From contig NZ_RHHV01000003.1 in NCBI RefSeq assembly GCF_003710905.1, positions 297,138 to 361,137 on the forward strand: a stretch of 64,000 nt of DNA. The letters are read 5' to 3'. Of this stretch, positions 8,766 to 18,008 are shown one piece after another. This DNA comes from Brevibacillus parabrevis. GTDB taxonomy: Bacteria > Bacillota > Bacilli > Brevibacillales > Brevibacillaceae. A program made the position numbers and the translations under genes. Within the stretch, counting starts at the first letter, position 1, and every line of letters begins with the position of its first letter. Under the pieces are notes generated by a model. That model was not told the DNA's origin, did no database searches, and saw only the letters and a list, made by a program, of their open reading frames with translations.

Positions 8766-9503
8766 TTGGCCAAACAGGTCGCAACCATATTAGGTGTGCC
8801 ATTTTCAACTCGTGGCTTCCACGAGACAGTCACATATATCGCAGAGCGTATTGAAAACGGCCAAAAGACCCATGTCGTAACCGCCAATCCCGAGATCGTC
8901 ATGTTGGCGCGGGAAAATCGCGCGTTTCAGTCGATTGTGGAACAAGCCTATGTCGTTCCGGATGGAATCGGGATCGTCTACGCTGCAAAATGGACGAATC
9001 AACCCATTCGTGAGCGCGTTACGGGCGTGGAGCTGCTGGAAGCATTGATGACGGAAGCGAACAAGCACCAGTGGGGCGTCTACCTGCTGGGAGCCAAGCC
9101 GGATGTCATCAGTCTGGCTGCGGAAAAGCTGGCTGCTCGCTACCCGAACGCACGCCTCGTTGGGTATCGGGACGGATTTTTCCGGGCAGAGGACGAGGAA
9201 AAGATTGTACAGGAGATCGCAGAAGCCAAGCCGGAGTTGCTGTTTGTTGCGCTCGGCGCGCCACGACAGGACGAGTGGATGGTAAAATATCGCGATCGGC
9301 TGAATGCCTCGATGATGATGGGGGTAGGCGGCAGCTTTGATGTCATCTCCGGAAAAGTAAAACGAGCGCCAGAAATTTGGCAAAAATTGCATTTGGAATG
9401 GTTTTACCGACTAGCTTCGCAGCCTTCTCGCTGGAAGCGTCAGCTGGCTATTCCCCGGTTTGTTTTGACCGTACTAAAAGAAAAATGGAGTAGCCGTTCC
9501 TAG
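8766..9503 (+). CDS. tagA: WecG/TagA/CpsF family N-acetylmannosaminyltransferase
   Basis: Adds ManNAc from UDP-ManNAc to the undecaprenyl-linked GlcNAc made by TagO, the second step of wall teichoic acid linkage-unit synthesis. Family motifs are TANPEIV (Thr39) and VVPDGIGIV with Asp66, the proposed catalytic base. LGAPRQDEWM and GVGGSFDVISGKVKRAPE are also present. TTG 8766 is favoured by AAGGTGA (8754-8760); ATG 8751 has no SD. Length is 245 residues. tagO lies 27 nt downstream, and the pair forms a functional unit. Confidence 0.9.
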   Translation: MAKQVATILGVPFSTRGFHETVTYIAERIENGQKTHVVTANPEIVMLARENRAFQSIVEQAYVVPDGIGIVYAAKWTNQPIRERVTGVELLEALMTEANKHQWGVYLLGAKPDVISLAAEKLAARYPNARLVGYRDGFFRAEDEEKIVQEIAEAKPELLFVALGAPRQDEWMVKYRDRLNASMMMGVGGSFDVISGKVKRAPEIWQKLHLEWFYRLASQPSRWKRQLAIPRFVLTVLKEKWSSRS

Positions 9504-9530
9504 ATGCATCCGTAGAGAGGAGAACAGTCG

Positions 9531-10631
9531 ATGTCTACATTAATCCTCGGATTTCTGACTTCGCTGATCATATCGTTTATTGCAACACCGTATGTAAAGA
9601 AATTGGCTGAAAAGGTCGGGGCAGTAGATGCTCCCAACCAGCGCAAGGTACATACGCGAATCATGCCGCGCATGGGTGGACTTGCTATTTACCTGGGTTA
9701 TCTCGTCGCCTTTTTCTTGTTCGTGCCCTACTCCAGCATGTCGGAAATGCTTGGAATATTCATTGGAAGCACGATCGTCATGACCGTAGGCATGCTGGAC
9801 GACAAGTACCAGCTCTCGCCAAAATGGAAGCTGCTCGGTCAACTGGTGGCAACCGCAATCGTCGTCATTCCGTTCGGTCTCAAGATCGGAGTCGTCAACC
9901 TGCCCTACTCGGGCAGTATCGACTTTAGCAGTGGCTGGCTTTTCTGGCTGGCTGTTCCGATCACCATGTTCTGGATCGTCGGTGTGACAAATGCGGTCAA
10001 TCTGATTGACGGCCTGGACGGTCTGTCTGCCGGCGTATCGGCAATTGCAGCAGCGACGATGGGCGTCATGGCTCTTCTGATGGGCGATTACAAAGTTTCT
10101 GCCTACTGTTTCGTGCTTCTCGGAGCTATTCTTGGATTTCTTTACTTCAACTTTCACCCGGCCCGCCTGTTCATGGGCGACACCGGCTCGCTATTCCTCG
10201 GTTTTAACCTGGCCGCGCTGTCGATTATGGGCTTTAAGGAAGCGCTCTTCGTTTCCTTCATCATCCCGATCGTCGTGCTCGGCGTTCCGCTTTGGGACAC
10301 GTTCTTCGCTATCGTGCGCCGAATCGTCAACAAAAAGCCGATTTCCAGTCCGGACAAAGGACACTTGCATCACTGTTTGTTGAACATGGGCCTGTCCCAC
10401 CGCTCAACCGTGCTCACCATCTACTCGATCAGCATCTTCTTCGGTACGATGGCGATCCTACTCACCAAGACGACGAAGTGGACGACCATCATCGTCATGG
10501 TCGTACTCCTGATTGCCATCCACCTGGGAACGGAAATCGTCGGCCTCGTCAGCCGCCGCCACCGTCCGCTGATCAATGCGTACAGACGGTTGAAGATCAA
10601 GCAGACGGAGCAGGAGAGACGGACGAATTAG
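9531..10631 (+). CDS. tagO: Undecaprenyl-phosphate GlcNAc-1-phosphate transferase TagO
   Basis: Polytopic membrane enzyme that starts wall teichoic acid and other secondary wall polymers by moving GlcNAc-1-P onto undecaprenyl phosphate. It has around ten membrane segments in 366 residues. Motifs are MLDDKYQLSPKWK (Mg-binding DD), NLIDGLDGLSAG, FMGDTGSLFLG and the histidine loop KGHLHHCLLNMG. ATG 9531 follows GAGAGGAGAA. SLH proteins encoded downstream are anchored to pyruvylated secondary wall polymers, which probably depend on this enzyme. Confidence 0.94.
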   Translation: MSTLILGFLTSLIISFIATPYVKKLAEKVGAVDAPNQRKVHTRIMPRMGGLAIYLGYLVAFFLFVPYSSMSEMLGIFIGSTIVMTVGMLDDKYQLSPKWKLLGQLVATAIVVIPFGLKIGVVNLPYSGSIDFSSGWLFWLAVPITMFWIVGVTNAVNLIDGLDGLSAGVSAIAAATMGVMALLMGDYKVSAYCFVLLGAILGFLYFNFHPARLFMGDTGSLFLGFNLAALSIMGFKEALFVSFIIPIVVLGVPLWDTFFAIVRRIVNKKPISSPDKGHLHHCLLNMGLSHRSTVLTIYSISIFFGTMAILLTKTTKWTTIIVMVVLLIAIHLGTEIVGLVSRRHRPLINAYRRLKIKQTEQERRTN

Positions 10632-10648
10632 GATATGAGTTAAACGGA

Positions 10649-10682
10649 ACCACTGCATGGTTTATGCAGTGGTCTTTTTTCG
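10649..10682 (+). terminator. Terminator after tagO
   Basis: ACCACTGCAT / ATGCAGTGGT stem, loop GGTTT, then C and a T run. Confidence 0.9.
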
Positions 10683-10817
10683 CCAATTTTTAGGGGGAAG
10701 CACTTAACTGAGGGAGGAAATTAGCCGATAAAGGAAAGGGGAAGGTCCGAGCCCATCTCAACTTCAACAGAGAATGGGACAAATATTAGATTATGAATAA
10801 AATGGAGAGGTGAAAAA

Positions 10818-13800
10818 ATGAATAAGCCAATTCAACAATTTCGTCGCTGGCTGGTAATGTGCTTGACGATGATGCTTGTTGTTACGGGAGTGTTGCCGGC
10901 ATTGCCTGCGTCTGCGGCACTGGGTTCTAATTGGAATACGACGACGGGTGTTGTTGTGCCGGCAGCATATAGCGCATCAGGCAGTGGTAATGGGCAAACA
11001 TATGCTGCGCCTTTCAAGACGATTTCAAAACTGGTATATGGAATCCAACTGGCCTATAAGGATACCTCCAAAAATGGGCAAGGTGTTGACATCACGGTAG
11101 ATGGGGTTCCGCTCATCAATAATACAGTGTTTGCTAACGACATCATCACCTTGCCAGATTTTAATCTAAACAGCAGTGGAGCAGTTACAAGGGTTACAGT
11201 TAGACCTAAAGTAACGACAGATCCAACGAATGATACAGCTGAGTTTTACATCCAGTATGCCCCCAATCCAGCTGCATCTGGAACAGGGCCCCTGAAGATT
11301 GATAACAGTTCTGGTCAAGGTAAGTATGCTAGTGATCCATTAAAAGTAACGAACCGAACCGTATCTGGTCTGAAATACACATACGGGGTTGCAGCGACCG
11401 TTGATAAAACACAGGCTGTTGAAGTACAAGTAAACGGCACTACAGTTCGAACTGTATATGGGGGCGCAGGAACACTGCCAGATTTTGATTTGTCCCCTGG
11501 TCTAAACGCAGTTCAACTGTTTGCTTCCAATACAGGCGAGCGAGATGTTATTTATTACGAGTACAACTCGCTGAACAGTCCGATCACGATCACGAACTTC
11601 TCTGGCGGAACAACCGCCTACAATCCGGTTGTTTACGGTGATTCTACGATTAATATCGTAGGTACGTTTGGAAGCGGTGTGACAGGCAGCAGCCTGCGCT
11701 TGAAAATTTTAACCAACAATGGGCAGACCATTCAAGATTTGAGCAATACAGCACCATCTGTTAGCGGCAGTACATTTACATTCAGCAATATCGGCCTGAA
11801 GCCAGGGCTGAATCAGATTTCTTTTTACGAAAAAGTAGGCAATGTTACGAAAGAGCACTATCAATTTTTCGTGCAATACAACAATACACCGCTCGTGAGT
11901 GACTTGAGAGTTAACGATACGGTGCTGAACGATCCGAATGTTACAAGCAACCCAACTTATATCACGGTACCATCTTTAAATCGTCTGAACCTGAACATGG
12001 ACGGGAAAGCGCTCAATGCTGATACTGTTGAAGTGAAAAACGTTCGCACAGGAGACGTAGTAAAGACTCAGGTCAACCGAACAGGTTCATTTGGACTGAG
12101 CATCCCATCGCAGATTGGTGAAAACACATTGGAAATTCGCGTGTTTAACCAAAACAAAGAAGTAGGAACGTTTGTGCGGAAATTGCTCGTCACGACTACT
12201 TCAGCAGGAAGCTCCGATCAATTTTACAAGGTAAGCTTGGGTGGAGTGGCATTGCAGCCAAATCAGCAGGCGGTGCTTAAAGGAGCTTCTACATCTACTG
12301 CGATGAACTTGAATGGTTCGGCATTGTTGAAGTACGTGGACATTGCAGGACAGCAGTTGTTCCAGGAATTTAAGGTGACGATTTACGAAGGAACAAATAA
12401 AACAGAATACAAAACAGCTGAAGGAGTAACGTTCACTCCTATCGGCAATCCACAAAGCGGATTTACAGAATATGCGATTAACCTTAATGTACCAGCAGGA
12501 GCATTCCAGGACGGGAAAACTTATAAAGTTGCACTGAGCTATCAGTATTTGTCCAAAGACTCCAGCGGTTCGGTTACATCCCCGTCGGGCTATATCGGGA
12601 TTGCAAACTACGAGTATGAGTTTAAATATCTGGACAGCACAAAACCAAGCTTTGAACGAGTAACAAACCTGGCGAATGGTCAAGTCCTGTCCCAAACAGC
12701 AGCAAACACCATTGTGTCCTCGCCTTTGGAATTGAAGGTAGAGACGCAAAATATTACTGGCAACATTACAATCAAGTATAACAATCAAACATTAACAGCG
12801 AGCGAAGACTATGTGATTACAACAGGTTCTAATCAATTTACACTTACCTTGAAAAAGCTTCCACAAGGTATTGGGAAGTTGACCATTGACTATACGGGAG
12901 GTACACCGACGTCAACGGCCTATACACTTGATATTCGAATTACACCGTATGCACAACTGACTTATGTTGACGCATCTGGACAAGTTCGAAGCTTTGAAGA
13001 TGGATATCAAGTGAAAAGTGAAAATGATATCCGGAACTTGGATGGAAAAGTATACAATTATGTGTTGAAATCCGCGAATATTGAAGCCACTCTGAATGGC
13101 ACTCCCGTTACTATTTCTGACGTGAATACGAATAAGGGAACGTTTTCGATCCTTAAAGATCAATTGCCTTACAAAAAAGGGAACAACGTCTTGAAAATTA
13201 CTTTGACGGACGACCCTAAAACCGTGTTTACTTACAATGTTTCTTATAACACATCCAAGACACCATCTATTGAGGATGTGAAGCTGGAGATTATCTCCAA
13301 CGGTGATACAGAAGAATTGACGAAGAAAGCTGCTGATCCGTCTTACCGTACGGGAGCAAACTTCTTGAGCAACTTGAGCTTTACCGTTAACGACGCTACG
13401 CATGTTTACATCGAGAAAAACGGTAAACGCATCAACGACTTCCGTTACAAGAGCGGAGACTGGGATCAGGATGCAACGAACCAGGAGTATGTGAATACTC
13501 GCTTGGAAGCAGCCCTGAACAATGATTTGAGAGATCTGTTCGATGACCACAATATCGACTCTTTGTCTCGCTCCAAGTTCGAAGGGAAGATGAGCTCGAA
13601 GAAGTACGGGGATTTGGTTGAGGAAGTTCAGGATGCGGTGACGGATGCAAAAGAACAGGAAAAGAAACTGGCACTCTTCCCGCTGACCCTGAAAAAAGGC
13701 GGAACGACAGTTTACACGATCGTCGCAGAAGATGACAACGGTACTGTGATCCGTTACGACATCAATATCGAGCAAAAATATTCCAGCTGGGAAGTTCTTT

Positions 13801-15314
13801 CCCCAGTCAAGGCAAAAGAAACAGACCAGTACATCATTGTAAACAGCAACAGCGCTGTTGTAAAAGTCTTCGCTGAGAATGCAAACAAAGTATTGTTTGG
13901 CAAAACAGAAGCGAAAGTAACGAATACAACAAACCCTGACTTCTACTACGATGATGAACAAGGAAAAACCATTCCAGAGACATACTATGTATTTACATCC
14001 ACTGTCCCGCTGAAAAAGGGTCTGAATACGGTGAAGTTTTCCGTAGTGGTGGGAGACAGTACGTACAATGACGAGATCAAGATTTACAACGCAAACTCGT
14101 CTGTAAACGGTGCTGAGTATCGCGATGTGTTAGGCAAGAAAGTAGCATTCAGCGTGTTTGAAAAGCAGTTTGAATTGAAGTTCCCGGCAGGTACTGTTCT
14201 CTTGTCGCCAGATGATGGACGAGCAGGTCAAGAGGTCAAGAACCCGAATGGAGATATCTTCGTTGATATCCCGCTGTACTTTGGTATTGCCGACCGTACT
14301 ACCGGCCAAGTAAACATTGCTGATGACAACATGGAAGATAGGCTCGTACTTGAATCCAACTTCAACTACGCAAGCCCACTCTACTATGTAGACGCAGGGG
14401 ATACGGAAGCGCCATTCGGTCGAGATCCTTATTATGACGAAGGCGATGCGGAAGATTTCAAGAGCCGTTGGCAAGACAATTTGGTTCCAAGCCGCAGAGG
14501 AACGCTTACGATTAAGTACGATTCTTCTATCGTAAATGCAGCAAACAACATCCTCACGATTTACTACCATAACGGGAATGAATGGAAAAACATCGGTGGA
14601 GTTGTGAATACTGGCTCCAAAACAGTACAAGTGCCATTTGCCGGATTTGGTTTCTACATGGTCATGAAAACTAGAGAGTCCTATGATGACGTAGTGAGCC
14701 ATGACTTTGCCCGAGATGCCATTGAAACATTGTATGCAAAAGGAATCATGCCGGCATACAGCGGCAGCAGCTTCGGAGCAAACCGGGACATGACTCGTGG
14801 TGAGTTTGCAACGATGCTTGTAAAAGCTCTGGCTTTGCCAATCAATGCTGGTCCTTATCGCGATAGCAATGAACGTGATCCATCTGAGCCGACATTCTCG
14901 GATGTACGTCCAAATCGTGATACATGGGATTATCAGTACAAGTACATCGAGACTGCTGCGAGAGCAGGTATTATTCGTGGAAAGCAGCCAGGCTACTTCC
15001 GACCAGATGACTCACTGACTCGCGAAGAGGCTGCTATCATGATTGCACGTGCTTTGAACTTGAAAGTAGGAACGCTTGATGCTTCCAAAGTTGCTCTGAA
15101 CAAGCTGTTTACAGATGCAAAAGATATTGGTTACTACGCAGCACCTTCTGTTCTCGTTGTGAACAAAGCCAAGTTGATGAACGGCGAGCCGAATGAAGCC
15201 AATGTGAAAAAGCCAACTTACAGTTTCAAACCTACAAATAACCTGACTCGTGCCGAGATGGCCGTTATCACTGTTCGTGTGATGGTCCAACTCAAAAAAC
15301 TGCCTAAGCAGTAG
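10818..15314 (+). CDS. Large secreted S-layer homology (SLH) domain protein
   Basis: A 1498-residue surface protein. A signal peptide with cleavage expected after residues 31-34 (LPASAA) is followed by about 1250 residues of serial beta-rich domains; phrases such as TLPDFDLSPGLNAVQLF and GLKPGLNQISFYEKVGN recur, suggesting related Ig/IPT-like units. A charged helical insert lies near 880-960. Three SLH domains end the protein (about 1290-1498; TRGEFATMLVKAL, TREEAAIMIARAL, TRAEMAVITVRVM). ATG 10818 follows GAGAGGTGA. Role is unknown; non-covalent wall attachment is inferred from the SLH domains. Confidence 0.9.
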   Translation: MNKPIQQFRRWLVMCLTMMLVVTGVLPALPASAALGSNWNTTTGVVVPAAYSASGSGNGQTYAAPFKTISKLVYGIQLAYKDTSKNGQGVDITVDGVPLINNTVFANDIITLPDFNLNSSGAVTRVTVRPKVTTDPTNDTAEFYIQYAPNPAASGTGPLKIDNSSGQGKYASDPLKVTNRTVSGLKYTYGVAATVDKTQAVEVQVNGTTVRTVYGGAGTLPDFDLSPGLNAVQLFASNTGERDVIYYEYNSLNSPITITNFSGGTTAYNPVVYGDSTINIVGTFGSGVTGSSLRLKILTNNGQTIQDLSNTAPSVSGSTFTFSNIGLKPGLNQISFYEKVGNVTKEHYQFFVQYNNTPLVSDLRVNDTVLNDPNVTSNPTYITVPSLNRLNLNMDGKALNADTVEVKNVRTGDVVKTQVNRTGSFGLSIPSQIGENTLEIRVFNQNKEVGTFVRKLLVTTTSAGSSDQFYKVSLGGVALQPNQQAVLKGASTSTAMNLNGSALLKYVDIAGQQLFQEFKVTIYEGTNKTEYKTAEGVTFTPIGNPQSGFTEYAINLNVPAGAFQDGKTYKVALSYQYLSKDSSGSVTSPSGYIGIANYEYEFKYLDSTKPSFERVTNLANGQVLSQTAANTIVSSPLELKVETQNITGNITIKYNNQTLTASEDYVITTGSNQFTLTLKKLPQGIGKLTIDYTGGTPTSTAYTLDIRITPYAQLTYVDASGQVRSFEDGYQVKSENDIRNLDGKVYNYVLKSANIEATLNGTPVTISDVNTNKGTFSILKDQLPYKKGNNVLKITLTDDPKTVFTYNVSYNTSKTPSIEDVKLEIISNGDTEELTKKAADPSYRTGANFLSNLSFTVNDATHVYIEKNGKRINDFRYKSGDWDQDATNQEYVNTRLEAALNNDLRDLFDDHNIDSLSRSKFEGKMSSKKYGDLVEEVQDAVTDAKEQEKKLALFPLTLKKGGTTVYTIVAEDDNGTVIRYDINIEQKYSSWEVLSPVKAKETDQYIIVNSNSAVVKVFAENANKVLFGKTEAKVTNTTNPDFYYDDEQGKTIPETYYVFTSTVPLKKGLNTVKFSVVVGDSTYNDEIKIYNANSSVNGAEYRDVLGKKVAFSVFEKQFELKFPAGTVLLSPDDGRAGQEVKNPNGDIFVDIPLYFGIADRTTGQVNIADDNMEDRLVLESNFNYASPLYYVDAGDTEAPFGRDPYYDEGDAEDFKSRWQDNLVPSRRGTLTIKYDSSIVNAANNILTIYYHNGNEWKNIGGVVNTGSKTVQVPFAGFGFYMVMKTRESYDDVVSHDFARDAIETLYAKGIMPAYSGSSFGANRDMTRGEFATMLVKALALPINAGPYRDSNERDPSEPTFSDVRPNRDTWDYQYKYIETAARAGIIRGKQPGYFRPDDSLTREEAAIMIARALNLKVGTLDASKVALNKLFTDAKDIGYYAAPSVLVVNKAKLMNGEPNEANVKKPTYSFKPTNNLTRAEMAVITVRVMVQLKKLPKQ

Positions 15315-15340
15315 TTCCAAACTTACGCATATATAATAGA

Positions 15341-15383
15341 AGAAAAGCTGAAGACGGCGTCTGCCCCTTCAGCTTTTCTTTGT
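15341..15383. terminator. Bidirectional terminator between convergent genes
   Basis: AGAAAAGCTGAAG pairs with CTTCAGCTTTTCT; an A run on one side and a T run on the other let it serve both the SLH gene and yvyE. Confidence 0.85.
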
Positions 15384-15400
15384 TATCTCCCTCAATAAAA

Positions 15401-16063
15401 TCAGGCTTCTCCTTGCTCATCTCCTACAGCTTCTACAGGAACCTCGACATACTCTTTTTCACCCAAAGAAATTTGAGCCTGTCCATTCGTCAAATCGGTA
15501 AAGCGAGCCACAAACGCATCTTGCTCACCTTCAGGTATGAGGACATGCGCGGTAACTTTGTCTGTAAAGTCAGTACCACTCACCCGGTACTCGCCAACGC
15601 GCAGTTCGTTTTCGACTTTTCCCCACCACGTATAGTCCACGCTCACAGAGATCGTTTGGTGCAAAGTATGGATGACGATTTTGGCGGCCTTCAAAGCAGT
15701 GACGGTTCCAGCTGTATAAGCCCGAACCAATCCGCCAGCTCCCAGCTTGATTCCGCCGAAGTAACGAGTGACGACCACAGCCGTGTCCTTTACGCCATTT
15801 TTCTTGATGCATTCCAGGATCGGCTTGCCCGCGGTACCGCTCGGTTCGCCGTCATCGCTCGAACGTTGAATTTGATCGTTTTCGCCGATGACAAAAGCCG
15901 AGCAGTTATGCGTCGCATCCCAGTGTTTCTTTTTGATCATGGCGATAAAGGCAACGGCTTCTTCTTCCGTTGTAACCCTTTGGGCATAGCCGATGAAGCG
16001 GGAGCGCTCGATGACGATATAGTCCTCTCCATAACCAGCGACAGTTTTGTATTCCGTTAACAT
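15401..16063 (-). CDS. yvyE: YvyE/YigZ (IMPACT) family protein
   Basis: Conserved 220-residue cytoplasmic protein of the IMPACT/YigZ family, thought to affect translation; the biochemical role is not settled. Diagnostic blocks are ERSRFIGYAQRV, the DATHNCSAFVIG segment, SSDDGEPSGTAGKPILE and VVVTRYFGGIKLGAGGLVRAY. The start at 16063 is preceded on the minus strand by GAGGTGAT. In B. subtilis yvyE is also near tagO and degS. It is the only minus-strand gene between 1 and 34 kb. Confidence 0.93.
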   Translation of the reverse strand: MLTEYKTVAGYGEDYIVIERSRFIGYAQRVTTEEEAVAFIAMIKKKHWDATHNCSAFVIGENDQIQRSSDDGEPSGTAGKPILECIKKNGVKDTAVVVTRYFGGIKLGAGGLVRAYTAGTVTALKAAKIVIHTLHQTISVSVDYTWWGKVENELRVGEYRVSGTDFTDKVTAHVLIPEGEQDAFVARFTDLTNGQAQISLGEKEYVEVPVEAVGDEQGEA

Positions 16064-16349
16064 CGTACAATCACCTCAAGAAAAGGATATCATGTCAAAA
16101 TAATGTTGGCGAATCCTGAAATGTTTTTGACACATAATCGTAGTAATCTATGTGGAAATGAAGGACTAAATCAGAAAGGGATGATCTATACATGGTAGAG
16201 TGCGTATAATCCCTTATGAAAATGCTGGTACGACACTAATTTTTCGTGTACGAAACATTACTCTGTGATATAGTGATCTTGGGACAAACTGTAATATTTC
16301 AAGTGGTGAAAAATTTTATGATCAATACAAAATAAAGGAGTGGAATTAC
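16064..16349 (+). promoter_or_regulatory. Divergent intergenic region with extended -10 promoter for the TolC-like gene
   Basis: No gene. TGATATAGT (16266-16274) is an extended -10 (TG-n-TATAGT) about 75 nt upstream of the GTG start of the TolC-family gene. TTGACA occurs at 16127-16132 without a convincing partner. Confidence 0.4.
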
Positions 16350-17552
16350 GTGAATTTTCCATACTCAAGCAAAAAATGGATGAGCATCAGTTTGGCAGCT
16401 GTACTCACAACGACACTGGGAGCAGGGGCTTTGACAGCGTCTGCGAATACAGCAACAGAGGCGGCGACACAAGCACCTGTGGCTGCTCAGGCTTCCACTG
16501 AAAAAGTAGCGGCGGAAACAGGAACCACAACTGCACCTGCAACGGCCGAAGAAGAGTTGACTCTGGAAAAAGCAGTACAGCAAGCGCTGCAAACAAATGT
16601 TACTTTGAACAACGCTCGCCTGGATGCCAAAAATGCAGATATTAACGAGTCGCTTTCTTATAAAACATCTGCAGATATGCCAGCCGAGATGATCGAATCG
16701 CTTGAGCTTGCTAAAGCGAAACACGTCGGAAATGCCCAAGGTGAAATGAACAAGAAGCTGAATGCCCTTGCGGTAACAGCTACAGAAAGCAAAATTAAGC
16801 TGGGTGCGCAACAAGCTTATTACAACATGATTTTTGCTCAGGATGACTACGACTTGAAAAAACAAAGTCTGTCCCGCGCCGAAACTCAACTGAAAGTAGC
16901 CAAGGCTGCTTTTGATGTCGGAACCAAAGCAAAAACAGATGTTTTGCAGGCAGAAATGGGCTTGTCTGGGGCACAGGCAGCTTTGACAAGTGCCGCAAAC
17001 AGCGTGGAAGTAGCACGTATGGATTTGAATGATTTCCTTGGTGTCGATTTGCAGAAAAAATGGAAGATTGTAGCTGCAAATAAACAGACAGCTCCGATTA
17101 CATTGACAATGGAAGAAGCACAAAAACAAGCACTCTCCAAACGAATTGAAATGACAAGAGTTCAGGAAGAGCTGAAGCTTGCCGAGCTGAATGTGAAGCT
17201 GATCGAGGAATATTCCGCGCTTTCCACATTGCCAGGCCGACAAGCTCGCAATAACGTGGAAAAGGCAAAATTGGCGATCGAAGAGCAAAAACGCACGATT
17301 TCCAAGGAAGTTGCTCAAGCCTATCTGAACCTGAACGCAGCCAAGCAGGCTATTGAATTCCAGAAAAAAGCGAAGGATTCCGCCGCTGAAAGCTATCGCT
17401 TGACGAATTTGCGCTTTGAAAATGGACTTGCAACCACGCTCGAAGTGATTCAGGCAGAAGAAGAATTGTCCGATCGTGAGAACCAGTACCAAAAGGCAAT
17501 TCTCAACTACAATCTGGCGGTTGTGAACTTTGAAACAGCGCTTGGAAACTAA
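16350..17552 (+). CDS. TolC-family (outer membrane efflux type) secreted protein
   Basis: A 400-residue protein with a signal peptide (cleavage near ALTASA, residues 27-32) and an Ala/Thr/Glu-rich linker. Two TolC-type halves follow: LTLEKAVQQALQTN, long alpha-helical stretches, then LTMEEAQKQALSKRIEM and the closing coiled-coil LRFENGLATTLEVIQAEEEL. In Gram-negatives such proteins form outer-membrane channels; here there is no second membrane, so the role must differ. It directly precedes the S-layer operon. GTG 16350 follows AAGGAGTGG. No terminator is visible after it, so some read-through into the S-layer leader is possible. Confidence 0.82.
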   Translation: MNFPYSSKKWMSISLAAVLTTTLGAGALTASANTATEAATQAPVAAQASTEKVAAETGTTTAPATAEEELTLEKAVQQALQTNVTLNNARLDAKNADINESLSYKTSADMPAEMIESLELAKAKHVGNAQGEMNKKLNALAVTATESKIKLGAQQAYYNMIFAQDDYDLKKQSLSRAETQLKVAKAAFDVGTKAKTDVLQAEMGLSGAQAALTSAANSVEVARMDLNDFLGVDLQKKWKIVAANKQTAPITLTMEEAQKQALSKRIEMTRVQEELKLAELNVKLIEEYSALSTLPGRQARNNVEKAKLAIEEQKRTISKEVAQAYLNLNAAKQAIEFQKKAKDSAAESYRLTNLRFENGLATTLEVIQAEEELSDRENQYQKAILNYNLAVVNFETALGN

Positions 17553-17611
17553 GTTGAGTTAGGGAAGAAAGATTTGTAAGGTTTTGAATGGAATTGGAAA
17601 AAGGTTCAGTC

Positions 17612-17661
17612 GTGACAGTCCGCCCTGCGTATCCTATAATACGAATTGTGGCGGATGTCAC
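17612..17661 (+). promoter_or_regulatory. Promoter GTGACA-N17-TATAAT inside an inverted repeat
   Basis: -35 GTGACA (17612-17617), 17 nt, -10 TATAAT (17635-17640). GTGACAGTCCGCC (17612-17624) is the inverse of GGCGGATGTCAC (17650-17661), apart from one extra base. The -35 lies in the left arm and the -10 box between the arms, suggesting an operator or an attenuating hairpin. Confidence 0.75.
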
Positions 17662-17795
17662 TTCGTACATAATTGACAGGTGAATAAGAACCCACGAAAA
17701 AATCTTTAAATTTTTTTCGAAGGCGCCGCAACTTTTGATTAGCTCAGGCGTTTAATAGGATGTCACACGAAATACGGGGAATTGTGTAAAAAAGA

Positions 17796-17824
17796 TTCAC
17801 GAATACTAGCAGTTATGTTACACT
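17796..17824 (+). promoter_or_regulatory. Second S-layer operon promoter
   Basis: TTCACG (17796-17801), 17 nt, TACACT (17819-17824). Confidence 0.5.
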
Positions 17825-17832
17825 AGTGATTG

Positions 17833-17860
17833 TTGCATTTTACACAATACTGAATATACT
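17833..17860 (+). promoter_or_regulatory. Third S-layer operon promoter
   Basis: TTGCAT (17833-17838), 16 nt, TATACT (17855-17860), about 55 nt before the upstream TTG start. Confidence 0.6.
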
Positions 17861-18008
17861 AGAGATTTTTAACGCAAAAAAGCGAAGCTGACCTGCGAAA
17901 GGAGGTGACACGCGCTTGCAGGATTCGGGCTTTAAAAAGAAAGATAGATTGACAACAAATATTCCCCAAGAACAATTTGTTTATACTAGAGGAGGAGAAC
18001 ACAAGGTT

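Larger units (their letters stand above)
17553..17915 (+). other. Long regulatory leader of the S-layer (cell wall protein) operon
   Basis: About 360 nt without a gene. It holds at least three sigma-A-like promoters (annotated separately), an inverted repeat around the first -10 box and a hairpin CGAAAAAA / TTTTTTTCG at 17695-17719. The arrangement corresponds to the multi-promoter region known upstream of the B. brevis cell wall protein operon. Confidence 0.8.

Noticed and set aside
17950..17988. TTGACA and TATACT inside the mwp leader as a further promoter
   Set aside because: The boxes are 27 nt apart, far from the 16-18 nt needed; the segment is coding for the N-terminal extension.
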